From Halovenus rubra (lineage in GTDB: Archaea; Halobacteriota; Halobacteria; Halobacteriales; Haloarculaceae), in NCBI RefSeq assembly GCF_026586665.1, contig NZ_JAODIY010000043.1, positions 1 to 40,189 of the forward strand: a stretch of 40,189 nucleotides of DNA, read 5' to 3'. The position numbers were made by a program, and so were the translations under genes. Under the pieces are notes generated by a model. The model did no database searches and had not been told where the DNA came from. It was given only the letters and a program-made list of their open reading frames with translations. Below, piece after piece: positions 18,053 to 25,280 of this stretch (position 1 is its first letter; each line of letters starts with the position of its first letter).

Positions 18053-18556
18053 TTACCACCGTATATAAAGATTTTCCATGCAGTGGAACTGGAATTGCTG
18101 TTGTCTCAGGAGTCGACAAACGTACTTGAGACACTGTGTTGCAACCCGTAGCGGGAGTTGTTTCTCGGTGACTGCATCAAAGAGTACTCTCTTAAGATTG
18201 TGCAGGGCTGTCTGAACTGTTTTGAACGAATCAGTGGAAGAAATCGGTACGAGAAGTCCACTATCCGAGAGCAAAGAGCTATCAGACAGACCGAGACCAA
18301 ACCAGAGTGGCACACAAACAAAGATGCGTGCTGGGGAGATCAGATAGAACATCTCGGTGGTCAGTGTATCGATTATCTTGTTTGCACTTTCGAGCGGACC
18401 GTGACCAAGAAACTGCCAATGTAGATTTGTAAGTATCTCGTCGGGAGAAGTAGACGAAAACATATCTTGGACGACATCATCGCTACCGCCCCACTGAGAG
18501 TAATACCAGAGTGTCGTATCTTGTCCCTTGACTGCCGCAAGCGCCCGTTCACCCAC
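18053..18556 (-). CDS. DUF6735-like haloarchaeal protein
   Basis: 167-residue protein starting at a GTG. The N-terminus GERALAAVKG followed by LWYYSQWGGSD resembles the haloarchaeal DUF6735 family, whose members open with G-x-RALVA and a YSxWG box. The later block TTEMFYLISPARIF and PLWFGLGL also fits that family. A stop three codons upstream makes the GTG at 18556 the only usable start. The last third is less acidic and more basic than normal for a halophile, so it may be drifting or its C-terminus may be altered. Function unknown. It lies in a low-density accessory patch with the small membrane peptide gene at 18700-18870 upstream on the same strand. Confidence 0.6.
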   Translation of the reverse strand: MGERALAAVKGQDTTLWYYSQWGGSDDVVQDMFSSTSPDEILTNLHWQFLGHGPLESANKIIDTLTTEMFYLISPARIFVCVPLWFGLGLSDSSLLSDSGLLVPISSTDSFKTVQTALHNLKRVLFDAVTEKQLPLRVATQCLKYVCRLLRQQQFQFHCMENLYIRW

Positions 18557-18699
18557 GGGTGTTCACCCCTCGAAAGCAGCCAAGAGCCAAGAAGAGATAC
18601 AGATGGCAGACAACTCTCTCAGCCTTTGTTCGGCCCATAAGAATGCTGGTCCCGTCATCGGGTAAAAGAACTGGGACGCTACCGAGAGTCGAGTCGACA

Positions 18700-18870
18700 C
18701 TACGCCCGTGGTTCGCTAGTGCCAGTAATCATTCGATAAAGCTTGAGGACGAGGTAAATAGGAAGTAATGGGAGCAGTATAATGACCATTCCAAGAAGCA
18801 TCGCTTTGCCAAAAATTCCCATCCCGCCCTTGCTTGTCGGCTCTCGCTGTGACGTAACTGTCTCGGTCAT
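18700..18870 (-). CDS. Short single-helix membrane protein (56 residues)
   Basis: A 57-codon minus-strand frame gives an N-terminal polar, Gly-rich part (TETVTSQREPTSKGG) and one strong membrane helix around residues 24-44 (LLGMVIILLPLLPIYLVLKL). It ends with a short basic and polar tail. The sharply partitioned hydrophobicity argues for a true gene over the longer overlapping frame on the same strand (18716-19045), which has no such order. I do not recognise a family with certainty. It lies upstream of, and in the same direction as, the DUF6735-like gene. Confidence 0.55.
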   Translation of the reverse strand: MTETVTSQREPTSKGGMGIFGKAMLLGMVIILLPLLPIYLVLKLYRMITGTSEPRA

Positions 18871-19108
18871 ACGTACGCATAACTCTAGGAACGCAAAGTA
18901 TGTTACCGTCTCCTCGTCCGAGAGTGTGAGACAAGAGAACCAACAGAGCAGTTTGTTCAGGTGAACGAACAGAGATATTTACTAACTCTGTCGCGCTCAC
19001 TGGGTCCTCTACACAAGATCTCACTACTGGTCGGGACTGTTTCATTGAAAAAAAAAAGAGGCTAACGTTTACTTAGATTGGGGAAAAACATGCGTGTGAA
19101 GAAAGCGA
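18871..19108. promoter_or_regulatory. Promoter-like region before the PH/nuclease-like gene
   Basis: This gap holds the inverted repeat GTTCA-GG-TGAAC at 18955-18966, an AT-rich AGATATTTACT near 18970, a run of ten A at 19048-19057 and GTTTACTTAG near 19067, about 37 bases before the ATG at 19109. One of the AT-rich elements is probably the promoter, and the inverted repeat could be an operator. On the minus strand the A run reads as T10 and could end transcription. Confidence 0.35.
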
Positions 19109-21358
19109 ATGGAACGTCTCATCAACCTAACGGAGTCTGCAGAAAATACAGATATACTGACAAGCACAACAGTAAACGGGGGATTACTGGGTGGTGACGA
19201 AATCTTAGCCACTTCACCTCTTGCAAGCTATCTTCATGAAGAGGAAAAACCAAAATACGCGCTCCGAAACAAAAGCGCTGGCATCGAGATACAGGACGGC
19301 ACAGACACGGACCAGATTACACCGAGCGATGATTTACAGGCCCTGGCTCTCGTAACAGACCTGCGCGTTCTGGTCGTTGTCGGGCAGCAAGACGGCGATA
19401 TCAAACTGGAAGTACCACTCTCGGATGTTGTCGAGGCAAAGACAGAAGAGAAAAGATTTCGAACGAGCGTTCTCGTCATTACAACTCTTTCCGGAGAGAG
19501 ATGGGAATTTCCCAGCAAAACCGACAGCGAGCCGTTTGCGACCACTGTCGACGAGTTCGCACAGCTCTGGACACACTCCTACCGGTTGTTAGACGAGGCA
19601 GCACAACAGGTTGAATCGGTGAAAGACGCCGTTGAACGGGGTGATGTCGACGATGCTCGTGAACGAGTAGATATCATTGAAGACAAAATCGAGAACGCAA
19701 AGACTCATATTAGCGAAGTGGGGCTAGCAGCAAAACAACGAGTCAAAACACGGGCAGAGAAAATCAGTAATCGACTCGTCGATACCAGACGGGAGCTGTC
19801 TGCTGCCGAGGGAGCACTGGCACATGCGCGGGCACAGCAAAAGTGGCGAGAAGAGTCGTATGAGTCCGCCGCACGGCGGTTTGAAGAGACAATCAAGGCA
19901 TACCAGCGGGCCCTCTCGACACACGGACAGACGCCACCAGACGACGTACTCAGGATGCGGCTGAAAGGCGCAGCGACGGAACGAGAGTTGCTCCGTGTAA
20001 GTCCACTCGTCGATGCTGATACAGAGCGTCGACGGGCTATCAACGAACCGGACCCAGAGAAAGCCGCCACTGCCTGGAAGTGCGCGTTAGACAACTACAG
20101 AGAACTGCTCACTCTTGATTGGGGCAAAGAGACCCGTAATTTCCTTGTCGACAGAGACACTATTCGAGACCAGACGGTCAGTATTGCCGACGACGCGATT
20201 GAGGACCATCTCGCCGCTGGGGAGCAATGGCTGGAATCGGGGGACAGATTGGCAGTTGGTGGTCACGACCAGCAAGCTCGGGAGGTGTATGGACGTGCCC
20301 AGACCCAGTTCCAGAACGCAAACGAGCTTGCAAAAGAGGTTCGTCCTGAGCAACTGGACCAAATTAGGGACGCGATGGCAACCGTTGAGGAACGGTTGTC
20401 GGGAGATGTTCCCGACGAGGTTCCAACGAACTCGACGCTCGATACGGTCGACATTTCGGCCCCGGACGGTATGAGTAACTCCCAGCAACGCGCGGTCGAT
20501 GAATCTGATTCAACAGACCAAGGACAACAGAGTTCGTCAGGTCGTGATGAAGTGGACAATCACGACCGGAACAACCCAGAACTCGTTACCGAGTTAGAGT
20601 CACCAGACCCAGCGCTGCCGGCAGAGGAATCCACTGCAAGCCAACAAGATCCCGACGAAACAGAGACCGAATCCGAAAAAAGCGAGTCTCACGCCAGTGA
20701 GGCTGAGGCTGAGACTGGAAGTGTTCCGTCCGGAACGGATAATTCTGGGAAGTCAGTTCTCGATCAGATTCGGTCGAGTAAACAAACCGAAGAGAAAAAG
20801 ACTGAAAACGAGCATGCTGGCAGTGTCACAGACGATTCCACGCTGAACCAACCCGCCCAAACAACGGGCTCAACTGACCGGGCAGCAGAGACAAACGATG
20901 CGAGTCACAACGTTGGAGACAAACAAGAGACACACTCTGGACAGAGCAGTACGGTCGAGACCAAACTGGCAATGCTTTCAGAGGCGCAGTTCAAGACCCT
21001 TGTCTCAGAGCTATGGGAGGCCCAAGGCTGGTCAACAGTACCGGAGTCTGCCCAAGCAGCGTCCGCATTTGACGTGCTTGCATTACGTGAGCGGCCAAGA
21101 GAGGAACGTCTCGGAATATGGACTGTCCACAGACCACAGGATACGGTCGATACTGAGGATGTCGTCGATTGCAGGATGGCACTCGCAGAGAGCCAAGGAG
21201 CAGAGTCAGCAACAATTGTTACGACTGCGGAAGTCTCTGAAAAAGTTAAACAGGACGCAGAGGAGCGAGATTTCGCTGTCGTGGGCAGGTCGGACCTGAC
21301 GCAATTACTTAGATTCGAAGACCTTGTTGACCGTTTGGACCGATTTGCTACTGGGTAG
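19109..21358 (+). CDS. PH-like / helical / degenerate Mrr-type nuclease-fold protein
   Basis: 749-residue multidomain protein. Residues about 25-155 look like a bacterial PH-like domain (LALVTDLRVLVVVGQQDGD, then RTSVLVITTLSGERWEF). Residues 160-430 are helical, with coiled-coil and TPR-like stretches (EESYESAARRFEETIKAYQ). Residues 430-615 are an acidic, Ser/Thr-rich linker. Residues 622-735 resemble the restriction-endonuclease fold of the Mrr family (LSEAQFKTLVSELWEAQGW, then AFDVLAL with Asp655). The expected Gln-X-Lys of that family is replaced by Thr672-Val-His674, so cleavage activity is doubtful. It lies in the accessory patch and has its own upstream region. It may be a sensor or adaptor that still binds DNA; function unknown. 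Confidence 0.65.
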   Translation: MERLINLTESAENTDILTSTTVNGGLLGGDEILATSPLASYLHEEEKPKYALRNKSAGIEIQDGTDTDQITPSDDLQALALVTDLRVLVVVGQQDGDIKLEVPLSDVVEAKTEEKRFRTSVLVITTLSGERWEFPSKTDSEPFATTVDEFAQLWTHSYRLLDEAAQQVESVKDAVERGDVDDARERVDIIEDKIENAKTHISEVGLAAKQRVKTRAEKISNRLVDTRRELSAAEGALAHARAQQKWREESYESAARRFEETIKAYQRALSTHGQTPPDDVLRMRLKGAATERELLRVSPLVDADTERRRAINEPDPEKAATAWKCALDNYRELLTLDWGKETRNFLVDRDTIRDQTVSIADDAIEDHLAAGEQWLESGDRLAVGGHDQQAREVYGRAQTQFQNANELAKEVRPEQLDQIRDAMATVEERLSGDVPDEVPTNSTLDTVDISAPDGMSNSQQRAVDESDSTDQGQQSSSGRDEVDNHDRNNPELVTELESPDPALPAEESTASQQDPDETETESEKSESHASEAEAETGSVPSGTDNSGKSVLDQIRSSKQTEEKKTENEHAGSVTDDSTLNQPAQTTGSTDRAAETNDASHNVGDKQETHSGQSSTVETKLAMLSEAQFKTLVSELWEAQGWSTVPESAQAASAFDVLALRERPREERLGIWTVHRPQDTVDTEDVVDCRMALAESQGAESATIVTTAEVSEKVKQDAEERDFAVVGRSDLTQLLRFEDLVDRLDRFATG

Positions 21359-21405
21359 CAAAACACTCATCAATACTTAAGGTCGTCCCAGCCGGTCCTC
21401 GACAT

Positions 21406-21990
21406 ATGGAGTATTCGCTGGAAATCGAAACTGCGCCAGAGTCGGTACCTGCGGGTAGCAGTATCTTGCTCGTCCATCCAAGTACTGCCGAAACCGACCG
21501 GATTGATACACAGTTCCTCAAGACAGACACTGACCGATTACTGGTCGTCTCGACACGAACAACCGCTCGTGAGGTAAAACAGAAGCTAGAGCACTACGAT
21601 GTCGATGAGTCGAAAGCAACAATTCTTGATACGCTCTCGACCCAGCGCGGATACACTCGCCGACAAAGCGATGATATCCGCTATCTTTCGGCGCCAGAAA
21701 ACCTCGAGAGCGTTGTTGAGGAAACGCGGGACTTTCTCGAACAGAGCGAAGGGAAACGGCGCGTGAGTATTGATTCGATAACCGAGATGATATACTACGG
21801 TGACCAGACACAGACGCTCGAAGCCGTTAAATCACTGCTGGAGCAACTCGAACGACACGATGCAGTCGGCCTGTTCCATCTTGCACGCGGTGTTCACGAA
21901 GAGGATGTCATTGACGAGTTCCGTGGCGAGTTCGATAATGTCATCGAACTAGACGAAAGCGGAAACGTAACTTCGGAGTTTGGCCACTAA
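21406..21990 (+). CDS. RecA/KaiC-fold-like protein lacking Walker A
   Basis: 194-residue acidic protein of a conserved haloarchaeal group (I think DUF7090 or DUF7504-like, name uncertain). The beta-strand order looks like a RecA/KaiC core: SSILLVHPSTAETDRI at the position of the P-loop, RLLVVSTRTTAREV, then RRVSIDSITEM and AVGLFHLARGVHEE. The GxxxxGK(S/T) loop is absent, so ATP binding is unlikely. A TATA-like ATACTTAAGG lies about 30 bases before the ATG at 21406. It follows the nuclease-fold gene by 47 bases on the same strand, but its own promoter suggests independent expression. Related proteins are thought to be regulatory; function not established. Confidence 0.6.
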   Translation: MEYSLEIETAPESVPAGSSILLVHPSTAETDRIDTQFLKTDTDRLLVVSTRTTAREVKQKLEHYDVDESKATILDTLSTQRGYTRRQSDDIRYLSAPENLESVVEETRDFLEQSEGKRRVSIDSITEMIYYGDQTQTLEAVKSLLEQLERHDAVGLFHLARGVHEEDVIDEFRGEFDNVIELDESGNVTSEFGH

Positions 21991-22078
21991 CCCCATTTAC
22001 AGGCCAGATTGTGTGCGAACGTGTGACAATACCATACCACCAATAGTTAAGAGTGCTGAGTCACGTATGGATAAACGT

Positions 22079-22237
22079 ATGCCGGAATGTCAGAACTGCG
22101 GTGCATTCGTAACGGCGGATTATGCGCGTGTATTCACACCAAATGGCGTGGACCAACCCAGGGTCTGCCCCCAGTGTGAGGACAAGATACGTGATGGAGC
22201 GAGCGTCAGACAAGCCCGGTCTACCCGACGCGGATAA
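22079..22237 (+). CDS. Small zinc-ribbon protein (DUF7563-like)
   Basis: 52-residue protein with two CxxC knuckles, MPECQNCG (Cys4, Cys7) and RVCPQCEDK near residues 29-32. They are separated by about 25 residues, giving one zinc site. The tail is basic (ARSTRRG). It resembles short haloarchaeal zinc-ribbon proteins grouped as DUF7563. Two ATGs are possible: 22079 fits the family N-terminus, while 22067 lies about 22 bases after an ATAGTTAAG box and would add four residues. Function unknown; such knuckles often bind nucleic acid or a protein partner. It converges on the phosphohexomutase gene. Confidence 0.7.
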   Translation: MPECQNCGAFVTADYARVFTPNGVDQPRVCPQCEDKIRDGASVRQARSTRRG

Positions 22238-22256
22238 CAGTCTTTTCGTTCGACGT

Positions 22257-23597
22257 TCAATCGAGTGACTTCGAGAGAATAGTGCTAGCTTCCTCGAATA
22301 ATTGGCTCGCCCTCTCGGTGTCACGAGCTTCTGCTGTAATTCGAACGAGTGGTTGAGTCCCACTTGCCCTGAGCAGGAACCAGCCATCGCCACGATCGAC
22401 ACGGACGCCGTCCATCATCGATATGTCGTCGTACTGCTCAGTAACTCGCTCATGGACTGCCGTCATCGTCGCAGCTTTGTCGCTCACTTCAATAGAGTCG
22501 CGGTGAATTGGATAGGTCTCGATGTCGTCCCGTCGGTCACCGAGCGGACGGTTCGCGGCAAGGGAGACGAGCTTACAGGCGGCAAGGGGACCATCCGGGC
22601 ACAGTGTCGCGTCTGGCCAAATCCACGCGCCGCTTGGCTCACCGCCAAAGCCGACATCGGGCTCGCTGGCTCGTTGTGCAACGTAGACATCGCCAACAGG
22701 CGTTCGAGTCGTTTCGATACCAGCATCGTCGAGGTGGTCCTCGACTGCGAGACTTGTATCGACTGGGACAGCCACACGTTCTCCCGGCTCGGCGGCCTCG
22801 CGTGCGAGAATAGCAAGTAATTCATCACCCGAGAGAAATTCGCCGTCAGCAGTCACAGCCCGCATCCGGTCGGCGTCACCATCGTGGGCAATACCCAACG
22901 CTGCATCGCTGTATGCAACCTGTGTAGTAAGTGCCTCGCAGTGTTCCGCTGTTGGCTCGCTTGGACGACCGGGGAATGTCCCGTCGGGTTGGGCATTGAG
23001 TGTGTTAAGTTCACAGCCGAGTTTACCGAGTGCGTCGGCTGTGACACCGCCAGCCCCGTTACCAACGTCAACGACGACTGAGAGGGGTTCAGTAACAGTA
23101 ACCTCCGAGACAATCTGCTCGCAGTGTGTCTCTGTATAGTCACGTGCTATCCGGTCACCAAACCCATCCCAGTCAGCCAGAGCCGACTGGCTCTGTTCGA
23201 TGCGCGTCTCAATCGCTTCTCGCAGGTCAGCATCAAACGCTTGCCCCGTGGGTTGCCAGAGTTTGATTCCGTTATCTTGTGCCGGATTGTGAGAAGCAGT
23301 TACCGCCGCGCCCGCGTCAGCATCCTCCCAAGAGACGGCGCGGGCGATTGTCGGGGTCGCGGCTAGTCCAAGATCGACAACATCGGTCCCCGACTCACGG
23401 AGACCTGCAGAAAGCGCGTCAACGAGTGCTTTCCCACTTTCTCGTGGGTCACGCCCGACAACAACGCGGGTCGTATCGACGCCAAGGGCCCGGCCAACAG
23501 CAAGTGCTACAGAAGCAGTCACTTCGTCGCCGACAGGGCCACGGATACCACTTGTTCCAAACGTCACCGGATTGTCGCTTTGGGTCTCTGATGGCAT
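22257..23597 (-). CDS. Phosphohexomutase (GlmM/phosphomannomutase family)
   Basis: 446-residue alpha-D-phosphohexomutase. The four functional regions are present: phosphoserine loop TASHNP (Ser102), magnesium loop DGDADR (residues 239-244), sugar loop GEPSGAW (319-325) and phosphate loop RASGTQP (410-416). The N-terminal FGTSGIRG is also conserved. Members interconvert sugar 1- and 6-phosphates. The GEPSGAW variant, where many enzymes have GEQSGH or GEMSGH, leaves open glucosamine, mannose or glucose phosphate as substrate. It probably feeds sugar nucleotides for glycosylation. It lies 24 bases downstream of the actin homologue gene on the same strand, so co-transcription is possible. Confidence 0.88.
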   Translation of the reverse strand: MPSETQSDNPVTFGTSGIRGPVGDEVTASVALAVGRALGVDTTRVVVGRDPRESGKALVDALSAGLRESGTDVVDLGLAATPTIARAVSWEDADAGAAVTASHNPAQDNGIKLWQPTGQAFDADLREAIETRIEQSQSALADWDGFGDRIARDYTETHCEQIVSEVTVTEPLSVVVDVGNGAGGVTADALGKLGCELNTLNAQPDGTFPGRPSEPTAEHCEALTTQVAYSDAALGIAHDGDADRMRAVTADGEFLSGDELLAILAREAAEPGERVAVPVDTSLAVEDHLDDAGIETTRTPVGDVYVAQRASEPDVGFGGEPSGAWIWPDATLCPDGPLAACKLVSLAANRPLGDRRDDIETYPIHRDSIEVSDKAATMTAVHERVTEQYDDISMMDGVRVDRGDGWFLLRASGTQPLVRITAEARDTERASQLFEEASTILSKSLD

Positions 23598-23621
23598 TCT
23601 ATGCAGGGTGAATCGCTTTCG

Positions 23622-24707
23622 TTACTCGATATCAGCGAGTCGTGCCGCGATGCGATGGGCACCAACTGTTGCCGCGAGGTCGGGTCGGTCGGCAGTGGTA
23701 GCGTTGACATCGCGACCCAACTCCTCGCTCACGCGTTCCTCGAACTGCTCAACGATACCCGGAACACATGCCATCCCACCAGTGAGGACAATTGGCTGGT
23801 CGAGAGCGAGCTGATAAATTTTCATGTGGTCGTTTGCAAGCTGTGAGAGGAACGTATTCGAGAATTTCTGGACAGCCTCGTCTAGGTACTCGTTGGCCGC
23901 ATCCATCACCGACCGCTCGATAGTGAACTCATGGCTTCCGCCGCCTGGCTGCTGGATAATATCGGTAAACGGTTCAAATCCGTCGAAGTCAGCGTGTTCT
24001 TCCTTGTACTCACGAGCCTGTGTCTCGTCGATATTGACCCGGCCTTGTGTCTCCTCTTCGACGTAGTTTGCGATGATTCGGTCGACTTCGTTGCCCGTGA
24101 CAGCGCCAGTGGTAAACGGTGCAATTTGCTCACCGCGGCGGTACGCCGACGCCTCAAGGTTGGTCGAACCCATGTTGACAGCAAGAAAGATCTCTTCGAT
24201 AGCCTGCAGGTCGTCACCAAAGGCCGGAATAGACCCACAGAGAGACTCGGGATAGCTCTCGATGAGATGGTCACCGATGGAGCTACTCTCGATAACGTTA
24301 CTAAGATTTTCTAGTCCCGCAGGATTGTCAATTGTCGGAATTGCATAGACAACGGCACTATCCTCAGGAATATCGTAGGAGTCGATGACCGCCTCGAAAA
24401 ACTGCTGTGTCAGTTCAGCGCGGTCCTCATCTTCGGGCAACCCGGACCGGAGCATGAACTCAACGCGGTCGGGATACTCGCGTGCAGCCTCGTTTCCATA
24501 GAGGTATTTCTCCTCTCCGGTGAGGGCGTCCTCGTAGCGTGCCAAACAAGTCAGGGTTCGTATTGTCTTGAGGTTCCCTTCCTCTGTCGGGTGAACGATG
24601 ACTGTTCGCGTGCTTCCCAGTTTGACGCCGACTGGGACGGCGTCATCGTCGGCAACAGTGACGTCTGCCGACAACTCTTCGATTTCGGCGTCGACGTGTG
24701 AACTCAT
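23622..24707 (-). CDS. Salactin-type actin homologue
   Basis: 361-residue protein with the actin/Hsp70 ATPase layout: VPVGVKLGSTRTVIV at the phosphate-1 position, FLAVNMGSTNLEASAY at phosphate-2, and PIVLTGGMACVPGIVEQF at the adenosine motif. It looks like the haloarchaeal actin family represented by salactin of Halobacterium salinarum, a dynamically unstable filament-forming protein. Compared with classical actins the phosphate-loop aspartates appear replaced (Lys in the first, Asn in the second). The frame is open to 24794, but a TATA box at 24731-24743 places the leaderless start at the ATG at 24707. Assignment to salactin is from motif layout and memory of the family, not from an alignment. 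Confidence 0.7.
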   Translation of the reverse strand: MSSHVDAEIEELSADVTVADDDAVPVGVKLGSTRTVIVHPTEEGNLKTIRTLTCLARYEDALTGEEKYLYGNEAAREYPDRVEFMLRSGLPEDEDRAELTQQFFEAVIDSYDIPEDSAVVYAIPTIDNPAGLENLSNVIESSSIGDHLIESYPESLCGSIPAFGDDLQAIEEIFLAVNMGSTNLEASAYRRGEQIAPFTTGAVTGNEVDRIIANYVEEETQGRVNIDETQAREYKEEHADFDGFEPFTDIIQQPGGGSHEFTIERSVMDAANEYLDEAVQKFSNTFLSQLANDHMKIYQLALDQPIVLTGGMACVPGIVEQFEERVSEELGRDVNATTADRPDLAATVGAHRIAARLADIE

Positions 24708-24730
24708 ACGTAGCTCCCTTCTCGCGCACA

Positions 24731-24743
24731 CTGTATATATCAA
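24731..24743 (-). promoter_or_regulatory. TATA box for the actin homologue
   Basis: On the minus strand GATATATACAG is centred about 29 bases before the ATG at 24707. It lies within the longer open frame and thereby rules out the start at 24794. Confidence 0.55.
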
Positions 24744-24810
24744 CCGAAACCTATCACTTTCAACTATGTGTTCGTACCCCGTCGTGTCTGTCAAGACAAA
24801 AGTCCTTAAA

Positions 24811-24834
24811 AATCTACGCTCTTTGTTGTAGATT
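24811..24834. other. Inverted repeat upstream of the actin homologue
   Basis: AATCTAC at 24811-24817 and GTAGATT at 24828-24834 form a perfect 7-base-pair inverted repeat with a 10-base spacer. It lies about 75 bases upstream of the TATA box of the actin gene and 80 bases past the cupin stop. It could be a terminator hairpin for the cupin transcript or an operator; no T-run confirms termination. Confidence 0.35.
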
Positions 24835-24913
24835 GAAATACAGTTGTACTAGTATCGAAACGTGCTAGAAAGACGAGAAGTGTCTGAATGGCGGTTTGGA
24901 GCTCCGTACTTAA

Positions 24914-25231
24914 TCAGGGTGCGCCAGCAATTACCATCGTACTTTCTTGATCAAAGGTGAGTCGCCTGGTTGCGCCGGGGTCAACACGAACAGCGTCACC
25001 GGCATCGAGTCCAACCTGCTTTCCGTCGACTGTTAACGTTCCTGACCCATCGACGAGCAGGTAGACTTCTTCCTCACCGTCCTCAGCATGGTCATGCTCT
25101 TTGCCCTCCCAACCCGCTTCAGCATCGAGGACTGTCAAGCCCAGATTATCACAGTCAAGTTCGTCACGGAGGAAGTGCATTCCTGGGGCGAGTGGTTCGA
25201 CCTCGTCGTACGTGGTCATGTCGTGAGACAT
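24914..25231 (-). CDS. Cupin-fold protein
   Basis: 105-residue single-domain cupin. Motif 1 is GKEHDHAEDGEEEVYLLVDG, with His46, His48 and a following Glu as probable metal ligands. Motif 2, AGDAVRVDPGATRR, lacks the usual histidine, so metal binding may be partial. The frame extends into the downstream end of the regulator gene, but the ATG at 25231 (MSHDMTTYDEV) marks the start of acidic sequence; 25219 is an alternative. The substrate is unknown. It lies 49 bases after the large BAT-type regulator on the same strand, so it might share its transcript or be its target. Confidence 0.8.
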   Translation of the reverse strand: MSHDMTTYDEVEPLAPGMHFLRDELDCDNLGLTVLDAEAGWEGKEHDHAEDGEEEVYLLVDGSGTLTVDGKQVGLDAGDAVRVDPGATRRLTFDQESTMVIAGAP

Positions 25232-25280
25232 ACACCATTGTTGGGTTACTGGAATGAAAAAATCCGGGGCCAAACTGGAC

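Noticed and set aside
18716-19045. Minus-strand open frame of 109 residues
   Set aside because: Its translation shows no hydrophobic or acidic order and it overlaps a shorter frame with a clear membrane helix, which is the better gene.
24811-24834. Riboswitch or CRISPR repeat
   Set aside because: Only a single short inverted repeat is present, without regular spacing or a recognisable aptamer core.
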